NCBI RefSeq assembly: GCF_900108555.1
Contig: NZ_FNWV01000002.1
Location: 172,693 to 236,692 of the forward strand
Length of the DNA: 64,000 nt
Reading direction: 5' to 3'
Origin: Ruminococcus flavefaciens
GTDB lineage: Bacteria > Bacillota > Clostridia > Oscillospirales > Ruminococcaceae
Below, piece by piece: positions 52,473 to 60,873 of this stretch (the first letter of the stretch is position 1; every line of letters begins with the position of its first letter). Made by a program: the position numbers and the translations under genes. The notes beneath the pieces are model-generated. The model did not search any database, was not told the origin of the DNA, and was given only the letters and a program-made list of their open reading frames with translations.

Positions 52473-54833
52473 TCAGAGCTTTTTCAGCTTTGCATAGTTT
52501 GCCATTATTTTCTTAGTGCCTACCTTATCGAAGGCAATTTCCAGCATAGAGTCGCTTGCCATAGGCTTTACGGAAACTATAACTCCCTCACCGAATATGC
52601 TGTGAGATACCTTTTCGCCTGCGGTATATGTAACAGCTTCCTTTGGCGCACTGCCTGCGGCTTTTTTATTTCTTGCAAGCTGCTGCTGCAATGTTGCCGA
52701 GCGGACTTCCGTAACGGTATTGCTCTCGGACTCAAGCTGCTGCTTCATAGCGGCTGCATTGTCGTGCTTTTCAACGAGCTCACTGCCTATCTCTTTCATA
52801 AAGCGTGAAGTGATATTGTGCTGAGTCTGACCGAAGAGCATACGCTGCCTTGCGTTTGCAAGGTAAAGACGCTTCTTTGCACGGGTTATGGCAACATATG
52901 CAAGACGTCTTTCCTCTTCCATATCGTCCTCGCTGTCGAATGAACGGGCGCTCGGGAAGATACCGTCGTCAAGACCTACAACGAAAACGTTTTCGTATTC
53001 GAGTCCCTTTGCGGAATGTACAGTCATAAGAGTTACCTTGTCATCGCTTCCGTCATCTCGGTCAGCCTCGGTATAAAGGGCAACTTCTTCAAGGAAACCG
53101 CTGAGAGTAGGCTCTTCAGCCTGTTCCATGTACTGAACCATAGATGTACGGAGCTCCTGTACGTTCTCTATTTTCACATCTGCATTTTCGAGAGCTTTAA
53201 GGCTGTCGAGATAGCCTGTCTTATCAAGGAGCACATCGAGGAATTCATCAAGAGGGAGCTCCTCGGACTTTTCTGTAAGGAACTCGAAAAGGGTATACGC
53301 ACTTTTCAGAGCTGATGTTTTCTTTGAAAGGGGAGCGTACTCCTCACAGTTTTTCATTACCTCGAAAGGAGATATTTTAAGGTCGCGGCTGATATCCTCG
53401 ATGATAGCAAGTGTTGAATCGCCGATACCGCGCTTGGGTTCATTTATGATACGTCTGAAACGAAGTATATCATTGTGGTTGTTGATGAACGCAAGGTATG
53501 AGGTAACGTCCTTTATTTCCTTGCGGTCGTAGAATCGCATACCGCCGTAAACACGGTATGGGATACCGTATTTTACCAGCATACGCTCGATAGAGTTGGA
53601 CTGCGCGTTCATACGGTAGAGAACGGCATTGTCCGAATATTTGCCTGTTTCCTTGTATCTTTCAAGTATAGTATCAGCAACGAACTGAGCCTCGTCTGTT
53701 TCGTCAACTGCCTTGTACCAGTATACCTTATCGCCCTTTTCCCCTGATGTCCAGAGAGTCTTGGGCTTACGGCTGGTGTTGTTGCTTATGACTGAGTTAG
53801 CCGCGTCAAGGATAGTCTGTGTGGAGCGGTAATTCTGTTCAAGGCGAACTACCTTTGCACCTGCGAACTGCTCCTCAAATCCAAGAATATTCTCGATATT
53901 TGCACCGCGGAACTTGTATATGCTCTGGTCGTCATCACCTACGACGCAGAGGTTTTTGTGACCTTCCGAGAGAAGAGAAACAAGTCTGAACTGTACATGG
54001 TTGGTGTCCTGATACTCGTCCACCATTATGTACTTATAACGATTCCTGTATTTTTCAAGGACTTCGGGGAACTGCTCGAAAAGCTCGACAGTGCGCACGA
54101 GTATATCGTCAAAGTCGAGGGCGTTGGCAGTTTTCATACGCTCCTGATATATAGCGTAGAGCTTAGCGATCATCTTCTTGCGGTAGTCCTGACCTGCATC
54201 GGCAAGCATATCCGCAGGAGATATCATCTTGTCCTTGGCAAAGCTTATCTCGCTGAGTACAGCCTTGGGAGCAAGCTGCTTCTCAGAAACATCAAGCTCT
54301 GTCATAACGTTCTTTATCATTCTCTGGCTGTCGTCGGAGTCATATATAGTGAAGTCTCTGCCATAGCCGAGAGCTTCTATCTCGCTTCTGAGTATCCTTA
54401 CGCAGGCAGAATGGAAGGTAGAGGCGTTGATGTTGAGAGCCTCTTCGCCCATCATGGCAGAAAGACGCTCTTTGAGCTCGCCTGCTGCCTTATTTGTAAA
54501 GGTTATGGCAAGGATATTCCACGGACGCACAGGATCAACTGCGACGATATCTCTGAGAGTGTCGAAATCGTCGGTCTTTCCGTCTGCGTAGTCCTTGAGA
54601 AAAGCAATGTCGCCGTCACTGCCTTCACGAGAGGTATCAAAATAGGCGTTTCCGAAATTTATCATATTAGCAATACGGTTAACGATAACAGTGGTCTTGC
54701 CGCTACCTGCGCCTGCGAGCACAAGAACAGGGCCGTTGACAGTAAATACTGCCTCCTGCTGCATATCATTCATACGACTGAAGTACTTTTTCAGTGCATT
54801 CTGTTTTGCTGAAATGTAAGAATTAATGTCCAT
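52473..54833 (-). CDS. pcrA: UvrD/PcrA/Rep-type DNA helicase
   Basis: SF1A 3'-5' helicase of 786 residues for repair and replication restart. Motif I LAGAGSGKTTVIV at 39-51, Ia ITFTNKAAGELKER, II YIMVDEYQDTNHVQ, III VVGDDDQSIYKFRGA, IV RLEQNYRST, V LMTVHSAKGLEYE, VI VAITRAKKRLYLA. About 45 residues between motifs I and Ia are an extra acidic insert compared with Bacillus PcrA. The C-terminal Tudor-like tail (GEKVSHSIFGEGVIVSVKP) supports PcrA. GGAGATCTTTTT precedes the ATG. Confidence 0.94.
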   Translation of the reverse strand: MDINSYISAKQNALKKYFSRMNDMQQEAVFTVNGPVLVLAGAGSGKTTVIVNRIANMINFGNAYFDTSREGSDGDIAFLKDYADGKTDDFDTLRDIVAVDPVRPWNILAITFTNKAAGELKERLSAMMGEEALNINASTFHSACVRILRSEIEALGYGRDFTIYDSDDSQRMIKNVMTELDVSEKQLAPKAVLSEISFAKDKMISPADMLADAGQDYRKKMIAKLYAIYQERMKTANALDFDDILVRTVELFEQFPEVLEKYRNRYKYIMVDEYQDTNHVQFRLVSLLSEGHKNLCVVGDDDQSIYKFRGANIENILGFEEQFAGAKVVRLEQNYRSTQTILDAANSVISNNTSRKPKTLWTSGEKGDKVYWYKAVDETDEAQFVADTILERYKETGKYSDNAVLYRMNAQSNSIERMLVKYGIPYRVYGGMRFYDRKEIKDVTSYLAFINNHNDILRFRRIINEPKRGIGDSTLAIIEDISRDLKISPFEVMKNCEEYAPLSKKTSALKSAYTLFEFLTEKSEELPLDEFLDVLLDKTGYLDSLKALENADVKIENVQELRTSMVQYMEQAEEPTLSGFLEEVALYTEADRDDGSDDKVTLMTVHSAKGLEYENVFVVGLDDGIFPSARSFDSEDDMEEERRLAYVAITRAKKRLYLANARQRMLFGQTQHNITSRFMKEIGSELVEKHDNAAAMKQQLESESNTVTEVRSATLQQQLARNKKAAGSAPKEAVTYTAGEKVSHSIFGEGVIVSVKPMASDSMLEIAFDKVGTKKIMANYAKLKKL

Positions 54834-55193
54834 AAAAAGATCTCCATTATACGCTGATTTATCTTTTTAATAGTATATCCCGATGTACTATTAAAGCGAG
54901 GGGGATATAGTCTCCCCACGATCTCAAAAATTGATACTTTAATTATAGCACATTTGTAAATATTTGAAAAGACCTGCAAGGGAATTTTTTTGAATTTTAG
55001 AAAAAAATGCAAGAAAGCTGTAATATTTTCAATAAATTGTAAGGAAATGAAACCCGATATTAAGGAAATATACTTCAAATCGTCTTTGGATTGGCATTTT
55101 TCTGTTGTTGTAAACAGATTGCTGACGGGGTATAATTAAAGCATAGATTACGAGATCAAATTTGTTCGCAAGGACAATAAAGGAGGAAATTAT
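54834..55193. promoter_or_regulatory. Divergent promoter region between pcrA and the VWA gene
   Basis: Plus strand: TTGTAA (55108-55113), 17-bp spacer, TATAAT (55131-55136) ahead of the VWA gene. Minus strand: TATAAT near 54945 ahead of pcrA, with two hairpins in the leader (TAATAGTA/TACTATTA and GGGGATATAGTCTCCCC, 54880-54925). No gene. Confidence 0.65.
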
Positions 55194-56828
55194 ATGAGTA
55201 CCAAGCTATCAAGAACTACAGCATTAGCCGCTGCGTGTGCAGTGATGATGACGGCAATGTGCAGCTGCGCAGACGGTCAGAATGACGTTTCGGGTAACTA
55301 TGCTCCAAGTAACGGACACAGCAATAATAATGTCATAGTAACTCCTGATACGGAAGATTATTGTGAAGCCCCTGCAAGTGCAGATGAATGTGAAACATGG
55401 AAGCCTGCGGAAAGCGTTTCACCCAATGAGGAATATAAAGGTTTTATCGAAGCTGGATTTAAGGATCCAAAAGCCGAGCCCCTCTCAACTTTCTCGGTTG
55501 ATGTGGATACTGCTTCATACTCAAATGTCAGAAGAATGTTGGAGAACGGAAATATAGTTCCCGAGGACGCTGTACGTGCAGAGGAATTCATCAACTACTT
55601 CGACTATGAGTATCCCGATCCCGAGGCAGGACGAGTTTTCGGCGACTATGTTGAAATTGCGGACTGTCCGTGGAATTCGGCAAACAAGCTTATGATGATA
55701 GGCATACAGGGCAAGCGTCTTGAACAGAAGGAGACTCCTCCTTCAAATCTGGTATTCCTTATCGACTCATCAGGCTCAATGTCTGATTATGATAAGCTCC
55801 CACTGGTACAGAGCGCGTTTTCAATGCTTGCTGAAAAGCTTGACGAGAATGACCGGATCTCTATCGTTACATATGCAGGTGATACTTCCACACGCTTGAA
55901 AGGCGCAAGCGGAAAGGACAAGGGGAAGATCGTTAAAACACTCTATGATATTACTGCATCGGGCGGAACAAACGGTGAGGGCGGTATAAACAAGGCATAC
56001 GAGCTTGCTGAGGAATACTTCATCGAAGGCGGTAACAACAGAGTTATCCTCGCTACAGACGGTGATCTTAACATAGGCGCAAGCTCTGAGGACGAGCTTG
56101 TGAAGCTCATAAAAACAAAGCGTGATAATGGTATTTATCTTTCAGTTTTAGGCTTCGGCACAGGCAATTATAAGGACGACAGACTTGAAGCAGTTGCAGA
56201 TAACGGAAACGGCAACTACAGCTACATCGACTCTGTAGATGAGGCGTACAGAGTTCTCGTTCAGGAAATGGCAGGCACATTATATACGATCGCTAAGGAC
56301 GTAAAGATACAGGTGGAGTTCAATCCTTCAAGGATAAAGAGCTACAGACTTATCGGCTATGATAACAGACTCATGAATGCTGAGGACTTCTACGACAATA
56401 CAAAGGACGCAGGCGAAGTGGGAGCAGGTCACAGCGTAACTGCGCTTTATGAAGTAGAGCTTGCTGAAACAGGGGGTACTTACCGCGGAGTACAGCTCGA
56501 ATTCGCTTCCGAGCATGAAACACAGCCCGCTGAGGATAACGGAAGAAGCGAGCTTTGCAAGCTTTCAGTTACATATAAGCCTGTGGATACCGATAAGGAC
56601 GTATATGAAAGTCAGCTTTTCGGTATGGAGAAATATAACAAAGAACCATCACCGTCTATAAAACTCGCTTCAGCGGCAGCAGAATTTGCAATGCTTCTTA
56701 AAGATTCTGAGTATAAGGGCAATTCGAGCTTTGATCATGTTATCGATACAGTTGGAGAGTTGGAGGAAAGCGATAAAACATCAGAGCTTTTGGGAATTGC
56801 AATGTCTGCTAAAGGATTATATCGCTGA
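55194..56828 (+). CDS. Von Willebrand factor A lipoprotein (YfbK-like)
   Basis: 544 residues. The signal LAAACAVMMTAMCSC with a CSC lipobox indicates a membrane-anchored lipoprotein. Residues about 80-170 (KAEPLSTFSVDVDTASYSNV) form the vWF_A N-terminal region of this family; the VWA domain follows with the MIDAS motif FLIDSSGSMSDYDK, SGGTNGEGGINKAYEL and ILATDGDLNIG. The C terminus is the DUF3520 part. A metal-dependent adhesion or partner-binding role is likely. AAAGGAGGAAATTAT precedes the ATG. Single-gene unit. Confidence 0.93.
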   Translation: MSTKLSRTTALAAACAVMMTAMCSCADGQNDVSGNYAPSNGHSNNNVIVTPDTEDYCEAPASADECETWKPAESVSPNEEYKGFIEAGFKDPKAEPLSTFSVDVDTASYSNVRRMLENGNIVPEDAVRAEEFINYFDYEYPDPEAGRVFGDYVEIADCPWNSANKLMMIGIQGKRLEQKETPPSNLVFLIDSSGSMSDYDKLPLVQSAFSMLAEKLDENDRISIVTYAGDTSTRLKGASGKDKGKIVKTLYDITASGGTNGEGGINKAYELAEEYFIEGGNNRVILATDGDLNIGASSEDELVKLIKTKRDNGIYLSVLGFGTGNYKDDRLEAVADNGNGNYSYIDSVDEAYRVLVQEMAGTLYTIAKDVKIQVEFNPSRIKSYRLIGYDNRLMNAEDFYDNTKDAGEVGAGHSVTALYEVELAETGGTYRGVQLEFASEHETQPAEDNGRSELCKLSVTYKPVDTDKDVYESQLFGMEKYNKEPSPSIKLASAAAEFAMLLKDSEYKGNSSFDHVIDTVGELEESDKTSELLGIAMSAKGLYR

Positions 56829-56887
56829 AATAGGAGTTTATATAGAGTAGTTCAAAAGAAAGAAGAATGTATTTATATGCGAAGCAC

Positions 56888-56930
56888 AGCTCCCGGGTTC
56901 GGTCATTTTAGCCCGGGAGCTGCTGCTTTA
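56888..56930 (+). terminator. Terminator of the VWA gene
   Basis: AGCTCCCGGG / CCCGGGAGCT stem (56888-56897, 56912-56921) with moderate T content after it. Confidence 0.8.
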
Positions 56931-56970
56931 TGTCAAATAAAGTTAAAATATAAAAATATATAATTTCCTA

Positions 56971-56999
56971 TTGACAAATGACTAGACAGGTGATATAAT
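56971..56999 (+). promoter_or_regulatory. Promoter of tRNA-Gln
   Basis: TTGACA (56971-56976), 17-bp spacer, TATAAT (56994-56999). Confidence 0.9.
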
Positions 57000-57028
57000 A
57001 ATAAAGCTGAATAAATCAGTACATACAC

Positions 57029-57104
57029 TGGGGTGTCGCCAAGTGGTAAGGCAGCGGACTCTGACTCCGTTATTTCGAGGGTTCAAATCCTTCCACCCCA
57101 ACCA
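57029..57104 (+). tRNA. tRNA-Gln (anticodon CTG)
   Basis: 76-nt cloverleaf with encoded CCA: acceptor TGGGGTG/CACCCCA, anticodon stem GCGGA/TCCGT with loop CTCTGAC (anticodon CTG), T-arm GAGGG-TTCAAAT-CCTTC. Confidence 0.95.
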
Positions 57105-57109
57105 GAAAC

Positions 57110-57131
57110 GCCCGTCACTAATGTGACGGGC
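57110..57131 (+). terminator. Terminator of tRNA-Gln
   Basis: GCCCGTCAC / GTGACGGGC stem immediately behind the tRNA. Confidence 0.75.
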
Positions 57132-57138
57132 TCAATTT

Positions 57139-57220
57139 ATAATGAATAGTGAAAAATGAATAAATCATAATATATGTCCGAAGGGTGTTTCTGTATTATA
57201 ATTTATTCACTATTCATTAT
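57139..57220. repeat. AT-rich inverted repeat pair, MITE-like
   Basis: ATAATGAATAGTGA (57139-57152) and its exact reverse complement (57207-57220) bracket about 54 bp; inner arms also pair. Could be a small non-coding mobile repeat. Confidence 0.5.
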
Positions 57221-57241
57221 TCTTTATTCATTAATTGATCT

Positions 57242-57268
57242 GCTCACGCAATTGCGTGGGCTTTTTGT
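57242..57268 (+). terminator. Terminator-like hairpin
   Basis: GCTCACGC-AATT-GCGTGGGC (one T-G pair) followed by T5. Confidence 0.7.
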
Positions 57269-57290
57269 TTATACTGATAAACGCCAATAA

Positions 57291-57317
57291 AAACGCCGCC
57301 CATAACGGACGGCGTTT
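57291..57317 (-). terminator. Terminator of the GH11-CE1 gene
   Basis: On the minus strand AAACGCCGTCC / GGCGGCGTTT followed by TTATT; 97 bp past the stop codon. Confidence 0.8.
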
Positions 57318-57413
57318 CTCTTTGAAATATAAGAACCTTTGCAATGTATTTATTTCATGTTTTTTATATTTTGAACTGAGTATTTTGAAAGGATTATTTA
57401 ATCATCTGTGCCA

Positions 57414-60092
57414 TTATTTGAATGCGTATCTCATGAATGTATAGAGATGTGGCTTTACAGACTCTGCACCGTGTCCGCCGCCAGGAATTGACTGGTAAAC
57501 GTGCTCGACACCGTTTCTTGTAAGGATATCGCTGTACTGCTTAGGGAATGTACCAACAACAGAGTCGTTTGTACCGCCTGTGATCATGAATACAGCAGGC
57601 TCAGGACCTACGTTTCTGAACTTCATTTCGCTCTCCTGCATACAGCCGGGGTGTGTCATGAACATATCGCTGCCCGGTGTGATACCCGGAGCAGGGCAAG
57701 CACCGCCTACATAGCCGAAGAGGTCAGGACGCATAAGACCTATATAGATAGCCTCTCTGCCTCCCATTGAGAATCCTGTGATAGCTCTGTTTTCTCTGCC
57801 TGTCTTTACAGGGTAGTTAGCCTCGATGTAAGGAATAAGGCTGTCAGAGATATCATAGAGGAAGTTATCGTATGCTTCGCAGGTTTCCTGATTGATACCG
57901 AAACCGCCGCCGTTGCCATTCTTGCTTGTGTACTGGCTTGGGAGAACGATGATCATTTCCTCAGCCTTACCTGCTGAGATAAGTCCTGCGAGGAGTTCCT
58001 GAACGCCCATACCGCTTACCATGCTGTTCTCGTCACCGCCGATGCCGTGGAGTACATACATTACAGGGTACTGCTTGCTTGGGCTGTAGTTTGGAGGAAG
58101 AACTACGTTGCAGCTCTTCTGTCCGCCTGTAAACTTACAGTTATATGTTTTCTTCTCGACCTTGCACTGACCGCTCTTCTCAACGCCGCTGGGAACTGTA
58201 GTAGGCATATCCTGTCTGATCTTAGCGTTCAGACCTGATGTAGCGTTTCCGCCGTTGCCTGCGTCAGTACCGATAGTATTGTTGGTGTCGTTGAAGCCGC
58301 CTGCCATGCCGTTCCAGTCGATGTTTCCGCCGTTGTTCTGACCGCCCTGATTGTTCCAGTCAAAGCCGCCATTGTTCTGATTATTCCAGTCGAAACCACC
58401 GTTTCCGCCCATGTTGCTAAAGTCGAAACCGCCGTTGTTCTGGCTGTTCCAGTCAAAACCTCCGTTATTCTGACCGCCCCAGCTGTTCCAGTCGTTGTTC
58501 TGGTTCCAGTCGTTATTTACAACGCCGTTCCACTGGTTGTTGTTCTGGTTGTTCCAGTCCCAACCCTGATTCTGGTTGCCCCAGCTGTTCCAGTCGGTAT
58601 TCTGCTGTCCCTGGTTGTTCCAGTCAAAACCGCCGTTATTCTGGTTCCAGTCATTGTTCTGGTTCCAGTTGTTATTGTTCCAGTCGTTATTCTGATTCCA
58701 CTGGTTGTTATTCCAGTCGTTGTTCTGGTTGTTCCAGTCAAAACCGCCGTTGTTCTGGTTCCAGTCATTATTCTGTCCCCAGCTGTTCCAATCGTTGTTC
58801 TGATTCCAGTCGTTGTTTACAACGCCGTTCCACTGGTTGTTGTTCTGGTTATTCCAGTCCCAACCCTGATTCTGGCTGCCCCAGTTGTTCCAGTCATTGT
58901 TTTGATTCCACTGATTGTTATTGTTCCAATCATTGTTCTGATTCCAGTTATTATTGTTCCAGTCAAAACCACCGTTGTTCTGTCCCCAGCTGTTCCAGTC
59001 ATTGTTCTGGTTCCAGTCGTTGTTTACAACGCCGTTCCACTGGTTGTTGTTCTGATTGTTCCAGTCCCAACTCTGGTTATTCCAGTTGTTATTCTGACCC
59101 CAGCTGTTCCAGTCGTTATTCTGCTGCCCCTGGTTGCCCCAGTCCCAAGACTGATTATTCCAGTCGTTGTTCTGACCGAAGCTGCTCCAGTCATTATTCT
59201 GCTGACCCTGGTTATTCCAGTCGAAGCCGCCGTTGTTCTGTCCCCAGCTGCTCCAGTCGTTGTTCTGACCGAAATTGCCCCAGTCATTGTTCTGGTTGCC
59301 CTGATTCCAGTCGTTGTTCTGCTGGTTAGTATTCTGGCTCCAGTCGTTGGTAGTCTGACCGCCGCCTGCGCCTTCTGTAACAGTAACGCTCTTTACATTA
59401 GCAGAACCGTTTGATCTGTAACCTTCGATATTGAGTGATACTTCGTAAAGTGTACCTGACATATCAAGTCCTGCCTTTTCCCAAGCCTCGAAGTGCTTTG
59501 ATACGTCGATAGTACCCTTCATGTAGTTTGTCTGATTGTTAGCTGAACCGCTTGTAGTACGAACGCTCCAGTACTGTGGGAATGTTGCTGTACCGTCAAG
59601 TGATGGCTGGTTGTAACGCATTGACTTACGAATGTCGTAAGTATTTCCGTTGAGAGTTACTGTACCCTTGTTCTCTCCGTCGTTTCCGGGTGGTCTCCAA
59701 TCGCCCCAGCCTTCAACGATGTAGTATTCCATAAGAGGGTTTCTTGTCCAGCCGTATACACACATATAAGAGTTGCCTCTTGGTGTGTATTCTACATCAT
59801 ATGTGAGAACTATGTTGCCGAAAGCCTTATAGTTCTTCTTCTGGCTGTCGTAGTTCTTACCCATACGTGCAAGGAAGTTTTCAATGTTGCTCCAAGAACA
59901 GGTGAAAGAACCTGCGCCCGGATTCATTGAAGCCTGACCCTGACCGTTCTGGTTCCACATCTCGTAGTCGTATCCGCCGATATTACCTCTTGTCTGCTGA
60001 TCAGCAGCAGAAGCAACAGCAGGGATAGCAGCTGCGATCATCATTGTGGAAGCACCTGCGCCGATGATCTTTTTGAGTTTCTTTAAATTCAC
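57414..60092 (-). CDS. Bifunctional GH11 xylanase - N/W/Q linker - CE1-type esterase
   Basis: Secreted protein of about 892 residues. Signal peptide to about residue 30. GH11 domain about 35-245 with both catalytic Glu: MEYYIVEGWGDWRP and LYEVSLNIEGYRSNG. Then about 340 residues of Asn/Gln/Trp/Gly repeats (units like WNQNNDWNSWGQNNGGFD). The C-terminal ~250 residues are a CE1/esterase D-like domain: YPVMYVLHGIGGDENSM, nucleophile elbow ITGFSMGGREA, and IPGGGHGAES with the His. It should cut xylan and its ester-linked side groups. No dockerin, so probably not cellulosomal. Start GTG 60092: AGAAGGAG lies 8 bases upstream and the paralogue starts equivalently. Confidence 0.92.
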   Translation of the reverse strand: MNLKKLKKIIGAGASTMMIAAAIPAVASAADQQTRGNIGGYDYEMWNQNGQGQASMNPGAGSFTCSWSNIENFLARMGKNYDSQKKNYKAFGNIVLTYDVEYTPRGNSYMCVYGWTRNPLMEYYIVEGWGDWRPPGNDGENKGTVTLNGNTYDIRKSMRYNQPSLDGTATFPQYWSVRTTSGSANNQTNYMKGTIDVSKHFEAWEKAGLDMSGTLYEVSLNIEGYRSNGSANVKSVTVTEGAGGGQTTNDWSQNTNQQNNDWNQGNQNNDWGNFGQNNDWSSWGQNNGGFDWNNQGQQNNDWSSFGQNNDWNNQSWDWGNQGQQNNDWNSWGQNNNWNNQSWDWNNQNNNQWNGVVNNDWNQNNDWNSWGQNNGGFDWNNNNWNQNNDWNNNNQWNQNNDWNNWGSQNQGWDWNNQNNNQWNGVVNNDWNQNNDWNSWGQNNDWNQNNGGFDWNNQNNDWNNNQWNQNNDWNNNNWNQNNDWNQNNGGFDWNNQGQQNTDWNSWGNQNQGWDWNNQNNNQWNGVVNNDWNQNNDWNSWGGQNNGGFDWNSQNNGGFDFSNMGGNGGFDWNNQNNGGFDWNNQGGQNNGGNIDWNGMAGGFNDTNNTIGTDAGNGGNATSGLNAKIRQDMPTTVPSGVEKSGQCKVEKKTYNCKFTGGQKSCNVVLPPNYSPSKQYPVMYVLHGIGGDENSMVSGMGVQELLAGLISAGKAEEMIIVLPSQYTSKNGNGGGFGINQETCEAYDNFLYDISDSLIPYIEANYPVKTGRENRAITGFSMGGREAIYIGLMRPDLFGYVGGACPAPGITPGSDMFMTHPGCMQESEMKFRNVGPEPAVFMITGGTNDSVVGTFPKQYSDILTRNGVEHVYQSIPGGGHGAESVKPHLYTFMRYAFK
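58290..59340 (-). repeat. Coding repeat array for the Asn/Trp/Gln linker
   Basis: About 1.05 kb of short imperfect repeats, mostly TTCCAGTCGTTGTTCTGG-like units on the plus strand (coding on minus). Three larger copies of a block encoding WNGVVNNDWNQNNDWNSWG start near 58560, 58860 and 59060. In-frame expansion and contraction are likely here. Confidence 0.9.
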
Positions 60093-60172
60093 TTCGCTCA
60101 CTCCTTCTGAGTCTTTTTTAGATTAAGTTATCCCTCAGAATAAAAACGAGCTCGTATGTCTATCTGTACATA

Positions 60173-60202
60173 ATTATAGTATTTTGACTCGCTGTAATAC
60201 AA
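60173..60202 (-). promoter_or_regulatory. Putative promoter of the GH11-CE1 gene
   Basis: Minus strand TTGTAT (60202-60197), 18-bp spacer, TATAAT (60178-60173). The paralogous gene at 63150 has TTGTAA with the same 18-bp spacing. Confidence 0.65.
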
Positions 60203-60247
60203 GTCAAAAATTGCTGTTAAAATATTAACTGACCAATAATTGCTGCG
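60201..60247 (-). promoter_or_regulatory. Paired AGCAATTTTTGAC-like motifs before the GH11-CE1 gene
   Basis: Read on the minus strand: CAGCAATTATTGGTCAG (distal) and AGCAATTTTTGACTT (proximal, overlapping the -35 region). The cores are 29 bp apart. Same motif occurs before the GGDEF gene and the second xylanase. Confidence 0.6.
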
Positions 60248-60436
60248 TTAAATTCCGATTTATTGCGGTTTTACGTTTGAACAGCGTGTTTTTTCGCCTA
60301 AAATTCATTTAGCTTACAGATTGCAATTAATGCATATTTTTACCAAAAATGATTAAATATGGATATAAATGCGAGTGCTGACAAGATCTCGTTTGGTAAG
60401 CCGCAGGAGAGGGGAGTGCCGTGAACAAACAAAAAA
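60248..60436. other. Non-coding spacer
   Basis: AT-rich upstream region of the GH11-CE1 gene. No gene and no further strong promoter seen. Confidence 0.5.
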
Positions 60437-60466
60437 GAAGCACCGGACTAAAAAGTCAGGTGCTTC
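60437..60466 (-). terminator. Terminator of the GGDEF/small-protein transcript
   Basis: GAAGCACC ... GGTGCTTC stem with inner pairing around GGACT/AGTC, followed on the minus strand by T6. Confidence 0.85.
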
Positions 60467-60543
60467 ACTTCCATTATAAATCAAAAATTCAAAAACCTTT
60501 AATATTGATCGGAAAAGAAAATGGTATTAGTTGGTGAGATTGA

Positions 60544-60765
60544 TTAGCCAAGTTCATGGATTATTTTTTCTACTCTTTTTAATGTCACAAGGCACTCGGC
60601 GATAAGCTTCTTTTCGTCCTCGTGCATTAAGTTTTCTATTTCTTTCTGTCCCCGTACAGTTTTCTGCATTCCCCTTGCAGATGCTTTCTGCTTATCCCAA
60701 TCGGTAAGTTCGGGTGTTGGTTGATCGTATGGTTTGTGAATATTTCCAAACATTTCAATACACAT
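60544..60765 (-). CDS. Small charged helical protein, unknown function
   Basis: 73 residues from ATG 60765, starting MCIEMFGNIHKPYDQPTPEL. The second half is strongly charged and helical (QKEIENLMHEDEKKLIAECL) and could form a coiled coil. AAGGAG lies 8 bases before this ATG; the ATG at 60771 is too close. It is downstream of the GGDEF gene and upstream of their shared terminator. Not recognised as a known family. Confidence 0.7.
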   Translation of the reverse strand: MCIEMFGNIHKPYDQPTPELTDWDKQKASARGMQKTVRGQKEIENLMHEDEKKLIAECLVTLKRVEKIIHELG

Positions 60766-60873
60766 TGTCATTTCTCCTTATTATGAAAATTATAAAAGTA
60801 GATTTAGTTTCGTATCTGGTAGTGATTTGTGTTTTCGATCAATATAAGCGGTTTTGAATTTATAAATGCATAT

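Noticed and set aside
53958..54812. 284-codon plus-strand frame opposite the helicase gene
   Set aside because: Antisense shadow of all seven SF1 helicase motifs.
58290..59340. CRISPR array
   Set aside because: Repeats are in-frame codon repeats of a continuous coding sequence; units are short and variable with no unique spacers of constant size.
58902..59414. 170-codon plus-strand frame rich in Val/Ile/Pro opposite the xylanase linker
   Set aside because: It is the antisense reading of the Asn/Trp/Gln repeats; low-complexity composition and no ribosome site.
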